From the NCBI GenBank assembly GCA_900770275.1, contig CAAGJS010000049.1:1-13268 (forward strand): a stretch of 13,268 bases of DNA, given 5' to 3'. Positions 6,237 to 13,239 of this stretch are shown one piece after another; the stretch's first letter is position 1, and each line of letters opens with the position of its first letter. The translations under genes and the position numbers were made by a program. A model generated the notes under the pieces. It did no database searches, was not told where the DNA came from, and was given only the letters and a program-made list of their open reading frames with translations. The DNA is from Erysipelotrichaceae bacterium. Lineage in GTDB: Bacteria > Bacillota_I > Bacilli_A > Erysipelotrichales > Erysipelotrichaceae.

Positions 6237-8204
6237 TCAGTTGCGCGTATAGGCTGCTGCCTGCTCACCGGCTGTCTTTCCATAGACGACGGTATCGACG
6301 ATCGCATTGCCGCCCAGACGATTGGCACCATGGATGCCGCCAGTAACTTCGCCTGCCGCATACAGACCTTCAATTACATTGCCATTCGTATCCAGCACCT
6401 GTGTATTCGTGTTGATCTCTACGCCGCCCATCGTATGATGTGCACTCGGCTTACGCGGAACAGCGATGAACGGTCCCGTCTCCAGCTTGTCCGTAAATGT
6501 TGTACGTCCAAACTCATCACTCGTCGCACCGGCATCGACACTCGCATTGTAATCTTCGACCGCCTTCTTGAGATTTTCCGGGTCGCAGCCGATCTGCTCC
6601 GCCAGATCCTCCAGCGTATCGCCGATATACATGTTGCCCTGGGCAATTTCATCCGTATAGGTTACGCCATTGTTGGTAACGAGTGTATCAAGTGTCTGCC
6701 CATCATTGCCATCCCAGCTCTCGATCGCATAGAACATGCCATCGGTCTGTGCCAGAGCAGCCTTGCAGATGTCGTCGCGGCGGCCATCCTCAGCCGTAAA
6801 GCGGTTGCCTTCCTTATTTACGAAGATAATGGAAGCGACACCCTTATCCTTTGCCGAGTTATCATCCGTCGTACCCTTGGTTGGCGAGCACATATGGAGA
6901 AGCTGAATCTGATCCATATCAACCAGGTTCGCCCCGATTGCCTTCGCCATATTGATGCCATCACCCGTATCGGACGCGACACCTGTGCAGCCAAGGTTCG
7001 TTCCAAGATCCGGCCACTTGTCACCCTGGCAGTATTCAACACGCATCTCTACGTTGCCAGCGAAGCCGCCGGTTGCCAGAACGACACCGTTGTTAGCTGA
7101 AATCGTATACTCGTCGCTGTCGGAGTCGGTTCCATGAACGCCAGTCACCGCACCATTGTCATCCACCAGCAGCTCGTCCGCCGTTACACCATAGTAGACT
7201 TTCCAGTTATCGCCGTAGTTGTTCTCAAGATACGTTGCATAGGTATCGATGAATTCTGCACCAAGGCCGGTCGTCGTATCGTGCGTACGCGGATAGAGAG
7301 AGCCAGGTCCCTGCGAGATCTCATCCTTGAACGTTGCGCCAAGATCTTCCAGCCACTGATAGCCGGCATAGGCATTGTTGGCAAGATTTTCTACAAGGGT
7401 CAGATTGGCTACCTTATCGCCGCCATTCCATGTCTGCAGCGCATACCAGTCAGCCGAATCGAAGATACCTGTATCGCCGCTGGCAATATATTCGTCATAC
7501 TCTTCCTTGACCTTCGCCTGAAGAGCCGCATGTTCATCGCTGACAGGATCCTCGGCAAGAGCTGCCTCAATCTGTTGCTTATTGCCGTCGGTCATTTCCT
7601 TCTGCGACTGCAGTTCTTCATCCGGCGTATTGTAAATGCCGCCGTTCACGTTCGTATCGCCGCCAAGAATATCCGTCTTTTCAACGATGATGACGGATTC
7701 AGCACCGCTCTGTACAGCCGAAACAGCCGCTGCCAGACCAGCACCGCCACCGCCGATGACGACAACATCTGCGCTGTCTTCAATCTTCTGTCCCGTCGTA
7801 TGTTCTTCTGGAACATTGAACTGCTCCGTATCGACGCCAGCCGATTCCAATGCAGCCTTCACCGCGTTCTTCACGGCATTGGACGATAATGTAGCTCCGC
7901 TGAGACCATCGACTGCATAGCTCTGCTTCTCAACGATCTTCGCCGGCAGCTGTTCAACCGCAGCTGTACCGATGTTCTCGGTTTCCTTGGAATCTGTAAC
8001 CTTCACATCTGTAATGGCGCTGTCACTCAGTGTCACTTCAACGGTTACCGTGCCGTTGCGGCCAGGTGCCGAGCCCGTGTACGTTCCGGCCGGAAGTGCT
8101 CCGGCGGATGATGCCGCTGTGCTTTCTACTGCTGCACTGGAGCTGCTCCCGCAGCCAGCCAGCAGAAGAACTGCGGAAAGAATACATGCCCCGAGTTTCT
8201 TCAT
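6237..8204 (-). CDS. Extracytoplasmic FMN/FAD reductase lipoprotein (fumarate/urocanate reductase-like flavoprotein)
   Basis: The start chosen is the ATG at 8204, after a GGAGGG site. It opens with MKKLGACILSAVLLLAGC, a lipoprotein signal with lipidated Cys18; the open frame runs further upstream but lacks a comparable start. The mature 655-residue protein has an FMN-binding domain at about 38-125, with DGLSGAT (100-105) whose Thr105 is the site ApbE flavinylates. An FAD domain follows, with GGGGAG at 151-156. Catalytic residues of Shewanella flavocytochrome c fumarate reductase have counterparts: Arg476 (EDGRRDD), His589-His590 (HHTMGG), Arg629 (HGANRLGGNA) and perhaps His437. There is no CxxCH, so no heme; electrons would reach FAD through the bound FMN. 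Such proteins are anaerobic respiratory reductases for enoate-type acceptors. Fumarate, urocanate, acrylate-type acids or others are possible; residues around 437-450 are unlike classic fumarate reductases. It is probably regulated by the upstream TetR gene. Confidence 0.92.
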   Translation of the reverse strand: MKKLGACILSAVLLLAGCGSSSSAAVESTAASSAGALPAGTYTGSAPGRNGTVTVEVTLSDSAITDVKVTDSKETENIGTAAVEQLPAKIVEKQSYAVDGLSGATLSSNAVKNAVKAALESAGVDTEQFNVPEEHTTGQKIEDSADVVVIGGGGAGLAAAVSAVQSGAESVIIVEKTDILGGDTNVNGGIYNTPDEELQSQKEMTDGNKQQIEAALAEDPVSDEHAALQAKVKEEYDEYIASGDTGIFDSADWYALQTWNGGDKVANLTLVENLANNAYAGYQWLEDLGATFKDEISQGPGSLYPRTHDTTTGLGAEFIDTYATYLENNYGDNWKVYYGVTADELLVDDNGAVTGVHGTDSDSDEYTISANNGVVLATGGFAGNVEMRVEYCQGDKWPDLGTNLGCTGVASDTGDGINMAKAIGANLVDMDQIQLLHMCSPTKGTTDDNSAKDKGVASIIFVNKEGNRFTAEDGRRDDICKAALAQTDGMFYAIESWDGNDGQTLDTLVTNNGVTYTDEIAQGNMYIGDTLEDLAEQIGCDPENLKKAVEDYNASVDAGATSDEFGRTTFTDKLETGPFIAVPRKPSAHHTMGGVEINTNTQVLDTNGNVIEGLYAAGEVTGGIHGANRLGGNAIVDTVVYGKTAGEQAAAYTRN

Positions 8205-8225
8205 TCTGTTTTCCCTCCAATGATT

Positions 8226-8244
8226 GTTCAGAAATTCGCTGAAC
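8226..8244. repeat. Inverted repeat in the reductase leader
   Basis: GTTCAG and CTGAAC are separated by 7 bases, about 20 bases upstream of the reductase start codon and downstream of its predicted promoter. It could be a second regulator site or a leader hairpin. No T-tract follows. Confidence 0.4.
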
Positions 8245-8259
8245 ATTTTCACTGAAATT

Positions 8260-8288
8260 ATTCTATTAGAATGTGAATTCACAATCAA
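8260..8288 (-). promoter_or_regulatory. Promoter of the flavin reductase with overlapping palindromic operators
   Basis: On the minus strand, TTGATT (-35, 8288-8283) and TAGAAT (-10, 8265-8260; 5/6) have a 17-base spacer. Two palindromes fill the promoter: TGTGAATTCACA (8272-8283, perfect) and ATTCTATTAGAAT (8260-8272, perfect around one central base), sharing base 8272. A protein bound here would cover spacer and -10 and should repress. The upstream TetR-family gene is the natural candidate; the pairing is inferred from position. Confidence 0.7.
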
Positions 8289-8326
8289 TATAAAAACAGA
8301 GAAATCTCATATATTCTTTGAGGCTA

Positions 8327-8358
8327 TAAAAATTGGCACGTGGGATCATCCACGTACC
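8327..8358 (-). terminator. Intrinsic terminator after the TetR gene
   Basis: On the minus strand, GGTACGTGG pairs with CCACGTGCC (one T-G wobble) around loop ATGATC, followed by AATTTTTATAG. It starts 27 bases after the regulator's stop codon and separates it from the reductase transcript. Confidence 0.85.
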
Positions 8359-8385
8359 ATTTATTCACTGATTGTTTTTCCCGGA

Positions 8386-9045
8386 TCAGTCCTTATCCTT
8401 TTGGCGGGCCGCTTCGTAATGCTTCATCAGATCAATTCTTGACGGGTCCGTAACAAACAGCGACATGTATTCTTCCTGACATTTCAATGCATACCGGATC
8501 CAGTGTTCCGGGTCCTCTTTATGCATAATGCAGTAATTATACACAAGGCCCCGGGAGAAATTGAGAATCCGGATCCCGATCTCCATCGCCGTCCAGTCTT
8601 TCTTGAAGCTGCCCTCTTTCTGTCCTTCTGCAATCGTATCCCGCATAATCTTGGTAATATAACGATCGTTTTCGAAGAAATAACCGTCATATTCCTTCAG
8701 CTGCGCAATATAGAGCTGGGTATCGAAGCAGAGGCTGTTTTCGATCATGGCATAAAGATGCGTCGCCACGATCCGTTCCACCCGTTCCAGAGGATCCTTG
8801 ATTTCCTCGAAATGAAGCGTCTCCCATACTCCATCCTTCACCTTGTAGGAATAGATCAGAGCTGCTTCCTTGGAGTCAAAGTACTGGTAGAAATTGCCCA
8901 TTGAAATATTGGCCGCAGAGGCAATATCCTTAATCCGAATCTCATCCAGCGTCTTTGTACGGCACATGTCCTGGACAATGGTCTGCAGCTTTTCCTTCAT
9001 CGCTTCCGCCTGAAGCTGGCGACTGGTCTTGTTCTTTTCTTCCAT
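8386..9045 (-). CDS. TetR/AcrR-family transcriptional regulator
   Basis: This 219-residue protein has the TetR N-terminal DNA-binding domain, with helix-turn-helix IRIKDIASAANISMGNFYQYF at about residues 37-56, followed by the usual FDSKEAAL. The rest is a helical ligand-binding and dimerisation domain of typical size with no clear ligand signature. The ATG at 9045 has a GGAG site about 7 bases upstream; an alternative start at codon 16 (9000) has poorer support. The 5' end overlaps the GNAT gene by 104 bases, so the two are probably co-transcribed. A terminator follows. Its likely target is the palindromic promoter of the flavin reductase next to it, where the inducer might be that enzyme's electron acceptor. 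This is inference from gene order. Confidence 0.88.
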   Translation of the reverse strand: MEEKNKTSRQLQAEAMKEKLQTIVQDMCRTKTLDEIRIKDIASAANISMGNFYQYFDSKEAALIYSYKVKDGVWETLHFEEIKDPLERVERIVATHLYAMIENSLCFDTQLYIAQLKEYDGYFFENDRYITKIMRDTIAEGQKEGSFKKDWTAMEIGIRILNFSRGLVYNYCIMHKEDPEHWIRYALKCQEEYMSLFVTDPSRIDLMKHYEAARQKDKD

Positions 9046-9625
9046 CGAAATCTCCGTTTTCAGTATACCGCCGGAACCATTCTTCTTTGGTCAATATTCC
9101 CTCCCGGCATATTTCATCCCGGCCAGCCCGCGTATGCATCGGATGCATCAGAACATCATGAAATCCAAGTTTCTCCTTCACACGTCCAGACTGGGGATTT
9201 GAAACAAAGTTTCCGCAGATGACAACATCGATTTTCTTTTCTTCAAACACCCATTTCAAAACGGCACCTGCCGCCTCCGGCATCAGACCATTGCCCCAGC
9301 GATCCTTCGCAAGAACATACCCGATATCAGTGACGCGAAGCGAATCATATTGCGGAAAGTATTCCGCCGAATAGGGATTAAGCCCGATCGACCCGATCGT
9401 TCTACCATTTTCAACAACAGCGAAATTGTTCCTGTCCTTCAGAAAATGATTCAGAATAACCTGCGTCTCCTCAATATTCCTATGCGGAATCCAGCCAGCC
9501 ATCTGACCGACGCCATCAACCCTTGCATAGGCATAGAAATCCTGCAGATCACTCTGTTCAAACGGCCGCAGCGTCAGACGCAGCGTCTTCAATACAGTTC
9601 CGGTAACGTCAATGACAGCCTTCAT
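8942..9625 (-). CDS. GNAT-family N-acetyltransferase (RimJ/RimL-like), with C-terminal extension
   Basis: This protein resembles RimJ/RimL-type acetyltransferases, which move acetyl from acetyl-CoA to an amine. LRLTLRPFEQSDLQDFY (residues 15-31) is the family's opening strand and helix. GYVLAKDRWGNGLMPEAAGAVLKWVF (102-127) includes the pyrophosphate-binding loop, and VSNPQSGRVKEKLGF (141-155) is the conserved C-terminal motif. AAGGAG 6 bases before the ATG fixes the start. The domain ends near EEWFRRY at residue 187, but the frame continues for 40 residues, the last 33 overlapping tetR. The tail is polar and unlike the fold, so it may be an artefact of a lost stop or late frameshift: in the neighbouring frame a TGA lies directly after RRY. 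Substrate unknown. Confidence 0.85.
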   Translation of the reverse strand: MKAVIDVTGTVLKTLRLTLRPFEQSDLQDFYAYARVDGVGQMAGWIPHRNIEETQVILNHFLKDRNNFAVVENGRTIGSIGLNPYSAEYFPQYDSLRVTDIGYVLAKDRWGNGLMPEAAGAVLKWVFEEKKIDVVICGNFVSNPQSGRVKEKLGFHDVLMHPMHTRAGRDEICREGILTKEEWFRRYTENGDFDGRKEQDQSPASGGSDEGKAADHCPGHVPYKDAG

Positions 9626-9723
9626 GAATTCTCCTTAAGTTTCAGCTTTCAGATCATCTTAACATCATTAGCAGGCTCACCCAGCATCGCGCCATCAAAG
9701 AACGTGAACATTATTCCATCAGC

Positions 9724-9729
9724 TATAAT
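9724..9729 (+). promoter_or_regulatory. -10 element for the Crp/Fnr-family gene
   Basis: A perfect TATAAT lies 33 bases upstream of the start codon. No convincing -35 is present at the usual distance, which would fit an activator-dependent promoter. A possible divergent extended -10 for the acetyltransferase (TGTTAAGAT on the minus strand) lies at 9656-9664, within the same 136-base intergenic region. Confidence 0.5.
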
Positions 9730-9761
9730 ACATACGATACACAAAGGCGCAGAAGACCACG

Positions 9762-10478
9762 ATGAAGAAAACAGACAGAACATTTGACAGAACGATTACG
9801 GAAGATGACCTTCGCATCATTGGAATGTCACGCTTGTTTTCCGGAATAACGCAGGCTGAAATGGTCTCGCTTCTCCCCTGTCTTAATGCCCGCAAGCAGA
9901 AATTTGATAAGGGCGACTGGATCCTTAGAGCGGGCAATGAAATCGAAGAATCAGGAATTCTTCTTTCCGGAAGTGCCCACATTGAACGCAGCGACTACTG
10001 GGGAACGAGACATATTGTTTCTGCCTTACAGCCGGGCGATCTTTTTGGCGAAAGCTATGCCGCAGTCAGAAACAGTGTTCTCAGCGTCAGTGTCCAGGCC
10101 GATGAAGAAACATCCATTCTGCGGCTTGATCTCACGAAGATGCTGCAGATGTGTGCGTCCGCCTGCCCGTTTCATACGCGGCTGATTGAAAACCTCGTTG
10201 GTCTTCTTGCGCAGCGCAATCTTCATCTGAATGAAAAGCTGACGTATATCACCCAGCATTCGCTTCGTGACAAAATTCTTTCCTATCTATCATCCGAATC
10301 CATCCGTCAGCACGCATCCTATTTTGATATTCCCTTCGATCGTCAGCAGCTTGCCGACTATCTGAACGCCGATCGCAGCGCACTGTCCAATGAACTGTCC
10401 AAGCTGAAAGCTGAAGGAATCATTGACTATCAGAAGAATCACTTCTACCTGAAGATACCGAATGAAGAAAGAAACTGA
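9762..10478 (+). CDS. Crp/Fnr-family transcriptional regulator
   Basis: This 238-residue protein has an N-terminal cyclic-nucleotide-binding-like beta-barrel (about 25-120), with LQPGDLFGESYA at 89-100 in the place of the phosphate-binding cassette. It then has a long dimerisation helix (about 135-165) and a C-terminal Crp-type helix-turn-helix (RQQLADYLNADRSALSNELS, about 194-213). The N-terminal cysteine cluster of FNR is absent; only Cys40, Cys131 and Cys135 occur, so no iron-sulfur site is evident. The arginine and serine needed for cAMP binding are not clearly present, so its signal is unknown. The ribosome binding site is weak (AGAAGAC). It converges with the DUF488 gene, with only 10 bases between stop codons. 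Whether it controls any neighbour is unknown. Confidence 0.88.
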   Translation: MKKTDRTFDRTITEDDLRIIGMSRLFSGITQAEMVSLLPCLNARKQKFDKGDWILRAGNEIEESGILLSGSAHIERSDYWGTRHIVSALQPGDLFGESYAAVRNSVLSVSVQADEETSILRLDLTKMLQMCASACPFHTRLIENLVGLLAQRNLHLNEKLTYITQHSLRDKILSYLSSESIRQHASYFDIPFDRQQLADYLNADRSALSNELSKLKAEGIIDYQKNHFYLKIPNEERN

Positions 10479-10488
10479 GCATCACCAT

Positions 10489-10911
10489 TCACGCCTTTGT
10501 ATTACGTTCGAGATAGTCAAGCAATGCCTCACTGTGGCTGCGGCGATGGGTGGTCGCCGTCCCCAGAATACATATGCTCGCATATCTGCCGTAACTATCA
10601 TTGAAAATGGAACGGGCATTGCGCGCTTCCATCTCCTCAAGATAGCCTGATCGATAGCCGTTCCAGTCGATGGCATGTTTCGTATACAGATCCAGCAGTT
10701 CAGACGCAGGCGCAAAGCGCAGATCATGTACATACTCTGCGCCGGTGATGGTATGGACAAAATATGCCAGATCCTTTTCCTTTGTGAAGCCGCACAGCTG
10801 ATTCGTATTGCGCAGCCGTACATCCAGCACAAGGTCCGCCCGCTGTTTCTTCAGCGTTTCAAAGAAATGTTCCGCTGTTGTTTCATATGCACTCAAAGTG
10901 AAGAGATTCAT
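10489..10911 (-). CDS. DUF488-family protein
   Basis: This 140-residue protein has the DUF488 pattern: an N-terminal strand (MNLFTLSAYE), LVLDVRLRN at about 27-35 with the conserved DVR, WNGYRSGYLEEME at 83-95, and a C-terminal strand ICILGTATTHRRSHSEALLDYL (113-134). In many DUF488 proteins that last segment reads LLCxE..xxCHR; here both cysteines are missing and the HRR is kept, so it is a divergent subgroup. Function is unknown; the fold has been linked to small-molecule or nucleic acid binding but no reaction is established. I chose the ATG at 10911, preceded by AAAGGAG at 8 bases, rather than the upstream in-frame ATG at 10938. It is transcribed alone. Confidence 0.82.
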   Translation of the reverse strand: MNLFTLSAYETTAEHFFETLKKQRADLVLDVRLRNTNQLCGFTKEKDLAYFVHTITGAEYVHDLRFAPASELLDLYTKHAIDWNGYRSGYLEEMEARNARSIFNDSYGRYASICILGTATTHRRSHSEALLDYLERNTKA

Positions 10912-10982
10912 TCCACTTACTCCTTTCCTCTGACACATACTATAGGATTTTTGTCATCCCTGTTCTGTCGTCCAGACAACGG

Positions 10983-11016
10983 AAAAGAAAAATGCGATCC
11001 CGGATTGGGACCGCAT
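10983..11016 (-). terminator. Intrinsic terminator after the glutaredoxin-like gene
   Basis: On the minus strand, ATGCGGTCCC pairs with GGGATCGCAT (one G-T wobble) around AATCC, followed by TTTTCTTTT. It begins 6 bases after the stop codon. Confidence 0.9.
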
Positions 11017-11022
11017 CATTCT

Positions 11023-11319
11023 TCAGCAGCCGGAGCCATCAATCCGGCAGGCTTTTCCTTCCTCGGGACGCGATCTGAGGCCGACATCTTCGGGACTCAG
11101 CGTTACTGTTCCATCATCCCGTACGAAGCACGGAATTCCGGCGTACCCATTCTTCTTCGCATCATCGAAGACAGGGGAATTGTCACGGATCCGCAGAAAC
11201 TCCTTCAGATTCTTTACGTGTGCACCAATATCCACAAAGCTGAAATTATCGTTCCCAGCAATCTGCTGCTCCACATAGCTGCAATCGGGGCAGGTAGGCA
11301 TTCCATAGACTTTAATCAT
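11023..11319 (-). CDS. Glutaredoxin-like thioredoxin-fold protein with extra C-terminal cysteines
   Basis: This 98-residue protein starts MIKVYGMPTCPDCSYVEQQI, a glutaredoxin-type beta-alpha opening with redox pair Cys10-Pro-Asp-Cys13. GIPCF at 61-65 supplies the cis-proline (Pro63) opposite the active site, with an extra Cys64. The C-terminus, KACRIDGSGC, carries Cys91 and Cys98, so five cysteines could form more than one disulfide. Likely a cytosolic thiol-disulfide reductase; its partner is unknown. Ribonucleotide reductase in this window is one formal candidate but lies 10 kb away. AGGAG 8 bases before the ATG fixes the start. A perfect TATAAT on the minus strand at 11342-11347 is its likely -10. 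The transcript is single-gene, closed by a terminator, and divergent from the HAD gene. Confidence 0.85.
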   Translation of the reverse strand: MIKVYGMPTCPDCSYVEQQIAGNDNFSFVDIGAHVKNLKEFLRIRDNSPVFDDAKKNGYAGIPCFVRDDGTVTLSPEDVGLRSRPEEGKACRIDGSGC

Positions 11320-11341
11320 TTTCGGATTCTCCTTTTCAAGG

Positions 11342-11347
11342 ATTATA
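11342..11347 (-). promoter_or_regulatory. -10 element for the glutaredoxin-like gene
   Basis: The minus strand reads TATAAT 22 bases upstream of the start codon. No recognisable -35 is present. The 112-base divergent region also has to hold the HAD promoter, which I could not identify. Confidence 0.5.
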
Positions 11348-11431
11348 AACCAGGCCGGAAAAACATATTGCCCTCATGCCCGGGGCAGTCTGTGCTATCC
11401 TCTATGAGCATCCAACAGAAAGAAGAATCAC

Positions 11432-12241
11432 ATGATGGAAAACAAACCAAACAGAAAACGATACATCTTCTTTGATATCGATAACACGCTGGCCGTAGGA
11501 ACGCCAGGCAGGCAATACATTCCCGACTCTGCCGTCAAAGCCATCGAAGGGCTTCGCAAAGCCGGCCACTTTACAGCGATCGCAACCGGACGGGCCCACG
11601 CCATGGCAGAAAGCTACCGGAAAAAGCTTGGCTTTGAAAACATGGTCAGTGACGGCGGCTATGGTATTACGATTGACGGCGTTCTGCGGGAGCTGCGGCC
11701 CCTGCCCTATGAACCATGTCTGCAGCTGGTTGAAGAATGCAAAGCAAAGAACATCCCATGGGCCATCCAGATCGATGACTCCACCGTGCGCTTAGCGCCC
11801 GATGAGCGTTTCTATGACGTAAGCCACGACATCTACATGCCGACAAAGGTTGTAAAAGGTCTCGATCCCCATCAGTACAAGGACATTTACAAACTCTATG
11901 TGGCCGGGGAATATCCGATTGAAAATACTCTTGTTGCGCTGAAGAATCTGCCGTACTGCCGCTATCACAAAACCTATTTCTTTGTGGAGCCGACGGATAA
12001 AGCCTACGGTATCCGTAAAATGGTAACGATGCTTGGTGGAGACCCGAAGGATGTCGTTGTCTTTGGTGACGGGCTGAATGATCTTTCCATGTTTACAAAG
12101 GAATGGACCTGTGTTGCCATGGGAAATGGTGTCCCAGAGCTTAAGGCAAAAGCCACCTTTGTCACAAAGGATGCGGCCGATGACGGTATTCTCTACGCAT
12201 GCAAAACGCTGGGATTGCTCAACGAATCCGAAAACGAGTAA
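11432..12241 (+). CDS. HAD-superfamily hydrolase, Cof-type (subclass IIB) phosphatase
   Basis: This 269-residue cytosolic phosphatase has all HAD motifs. Motif I is FFDIDNTL with nucleophile Asp15 and acid/base Asp17. Motif II is AIATGRAH with Thr52. Motif III is Lys190 (TDKAYGI) and motif IV is FGDGLNDLSMF, with Asp213 and Asp217 for magnesium. The region at about 85-185 is the type IIB cap, which sets substrate choice; sugar phosphates or nucleotide-sugar breakdown products are typical substrates but none can be named. Length is typical for Cof-like proteins. Two ATG codons stand in tandem at 11432; the ribosome binding site (AGAAAGAAG) is modest. A terminator follows directly. Confidence 0.9.
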   Translation: MMENKPNRKRYIFFDIDNTLAVGTPGRQYIPDSAVKAIEGLRKAGHFTAIATGRAHAMAESYRKKLGFENMVSDGGYGITIDGVLRELRPLPYEPCLQLVEECKAKNIPWAIQIDDSTVRLAPDERFYDVSHDIYMPTKVVKGLDPHQYKDIYKLYVAGEYPIENTLVALKNLPYCRYHKTYFFVEPTDKAYGIRKMVTMLGGDPKDVVVFGDGLNDLSMFTKEWTCVAMGNGVPELKAKATFVTKDAADDGILYACKTLGLLNESENE

Positions 12242-12252
12242 TCATACCAATT

Positions 12253-12275
12253 AAAACGGGGCAGCCCGTTTTTTT
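12253..12275 (+). terminator. Intrinsic terminator after the HAD gene
   Basis: AAAACGGG pairs with CCCGTTTT around a GCAG loop, and the T-run continues to nine T in all. It starts 12 bases after the stop codon. Confidence 0.92.
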
Positions 12276-12313
12276 CATGCCGCTGTCGTAGCAGGAATCG
12301 AATCATCAAGCGA

Positions 12314-12319
12314 TAGAAT
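12314..12319 (+). promoter_or_regulatory. Possible -10 element for the U32-like gene
   Basis: TAGAAT (5/6 match) lies 27 bases before the start codon and after the HAD terminator, where a promoter is needed. No good -35 is seen at 16-18 bases. Confidence 0.4.
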
Positions 12320-12345
12320 ATAGCCGGAATGGAAAGGAACAATCG

Positions 12346-13239
12346 ATGAACGCTGTATTTCATCTGCCCGGCCTTTTTGAATATTACGAACTGTACCGGA
12401 TATTTCTTCCGCTGTTTTTCGAGCATCGGGAATATTTCTATGACTGGTGCCGGATCGGATCCATCTATGGAGCGCCTGCGGACTGTATCTGGGGCGGCGG
12501 CCGGATCGGCGCCGAAGAGAATAATGCAGAGGAGGTACTGGCCCTGACAGGCAGATATCAGATATCCGCCTGCCTCACCTTCAGCAACTCTCTTCTTCAG
12601 CCTGAACATCTTGATGATCCACGGTGCAATCATCTGTGCCATCTGTTTTCAAAGACGGATACTGTACAGAATGGCGTCATCGTTTATTCGGACCTTTTGG
12701 TTCAATATCTGAAAAATCACTATCCATCGCTGTATCTCGTATCTTCTACAACCAAGGTGCTGGATCAGTTTTCGCAGTTCAAGGCAGAACTGAACCGGCC
12801 GGAATTTCAGTTTGTAGTACCGGACTTCCGTCTAAATAAACAGTTCGACGATCTGAAGAGACTGAGCGATGTCGAAAAGAAGAAAACTGTCTTTCTCGTC
12901 AATGAATGCTGCGACATTCACTGCACACAGCGTCGTGCATGTTACGAAGCAGTCAGCCGCGATGTGCTTGGCATCGATGGTCCGGAACATCACTGCATGG
13001 CACCCCATGGTGCCGAAGGCTACCGCTTTTCACGTGCGATGCAGAATCCATCATTCATTGGCATCCCTGACATTGAAAACGTCTATTTGCCAATGGGATT
13101 TACAGATTTCAAGATTGAAGGGCGAAGCCTTGGTTCTGCCATGATTCTTGAATTTCTTCTCTATTACCTGACAAAACCGGAATATCAGATCAATGTCCGG
13201 GAAGAGATCTATCTGGACAATACGCTGGATCTCTTCTGA
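12346..13239 (+). CDS. Conserved protein of unknown function, peptidase U32-like with cysteine cluster
   Basis: This 297-residue cytosolic protein resembles a conserved Firmicutes protein without assigned function. Two features recall the peptidase U32 family (YegQ/UbiU/UbiV-like TIM barrels). The first is a cysteine group, NECCDIHCTQRRACYE (Cys188, Cys189, Cys193, Cys199) plus Cys217 in HHCMAP, which could bind a 4Fe-4S cluster. The second is TDFKIEGRSLGSA at 253-265, like the U32 KIEGR motif near the end of the barrel. Other striking conserved-looking parts are YDWCRIGSIYGAPADCIWGG (32-51), LTFSNSLL (77-84) and VVPDFRLNK (157-165). There is no signal peptide or membrane segment. AAAGGAAC 8 bases upstream supports the start. 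The gene stands alone after a terminator. The U32 link is a by-eye suggestion; a radical or hydroxylase-type role like UbiUV is possible but unproven. Confidence 0.75.
   Translation: MNAVFHLPGLFEYYELYRIFLPLFFEHREYFYDWCRIGSIYGAPADCIWGGGRIGAEENNAEEVLALTGRYQISACLTFSNSLLQPEHLDDPRCNHLCHLFSKTDTVQNGVIVYSDLLVQYLKNHYPSLYLVSSTTKVLDQFSQFKAELNRPEFQFVVPDFRLNKQFDDLKRLSDVEKKKTVFLVNECCDIHCTQRRACYEAVSRDVLGIDGPEHHCMAPHGAEGYRFSRAMQNPSFIGIPDIENVYLPMGFTDFKIEGRSLGSAMILEFLLYYLTKPEYQINVREEIYLDNTLDLF

Noticed and set aside
6090..7100. Long open frame of 336 codons on the plus strand
   Set aside because: It lies opposite the flavin reductase, has no ribosome binding site or recognisable domain, and its composition reflects the antisense of a high-confidence gene.
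8205..8288. N-terminal extension of the flavin reductase by 28 codons
   Set aside because: The extension covers the promoter and palindromes, and a lipoprotein signal with a strong ribosome binding site begins at the internal ATG.
10675..11475. Open frame of 266 codons on the plus strand
   Set aside because: It spans the DUF488 and glutaredoxin-like genes and two intergenic regions, including a terminator, and has no domain signal.
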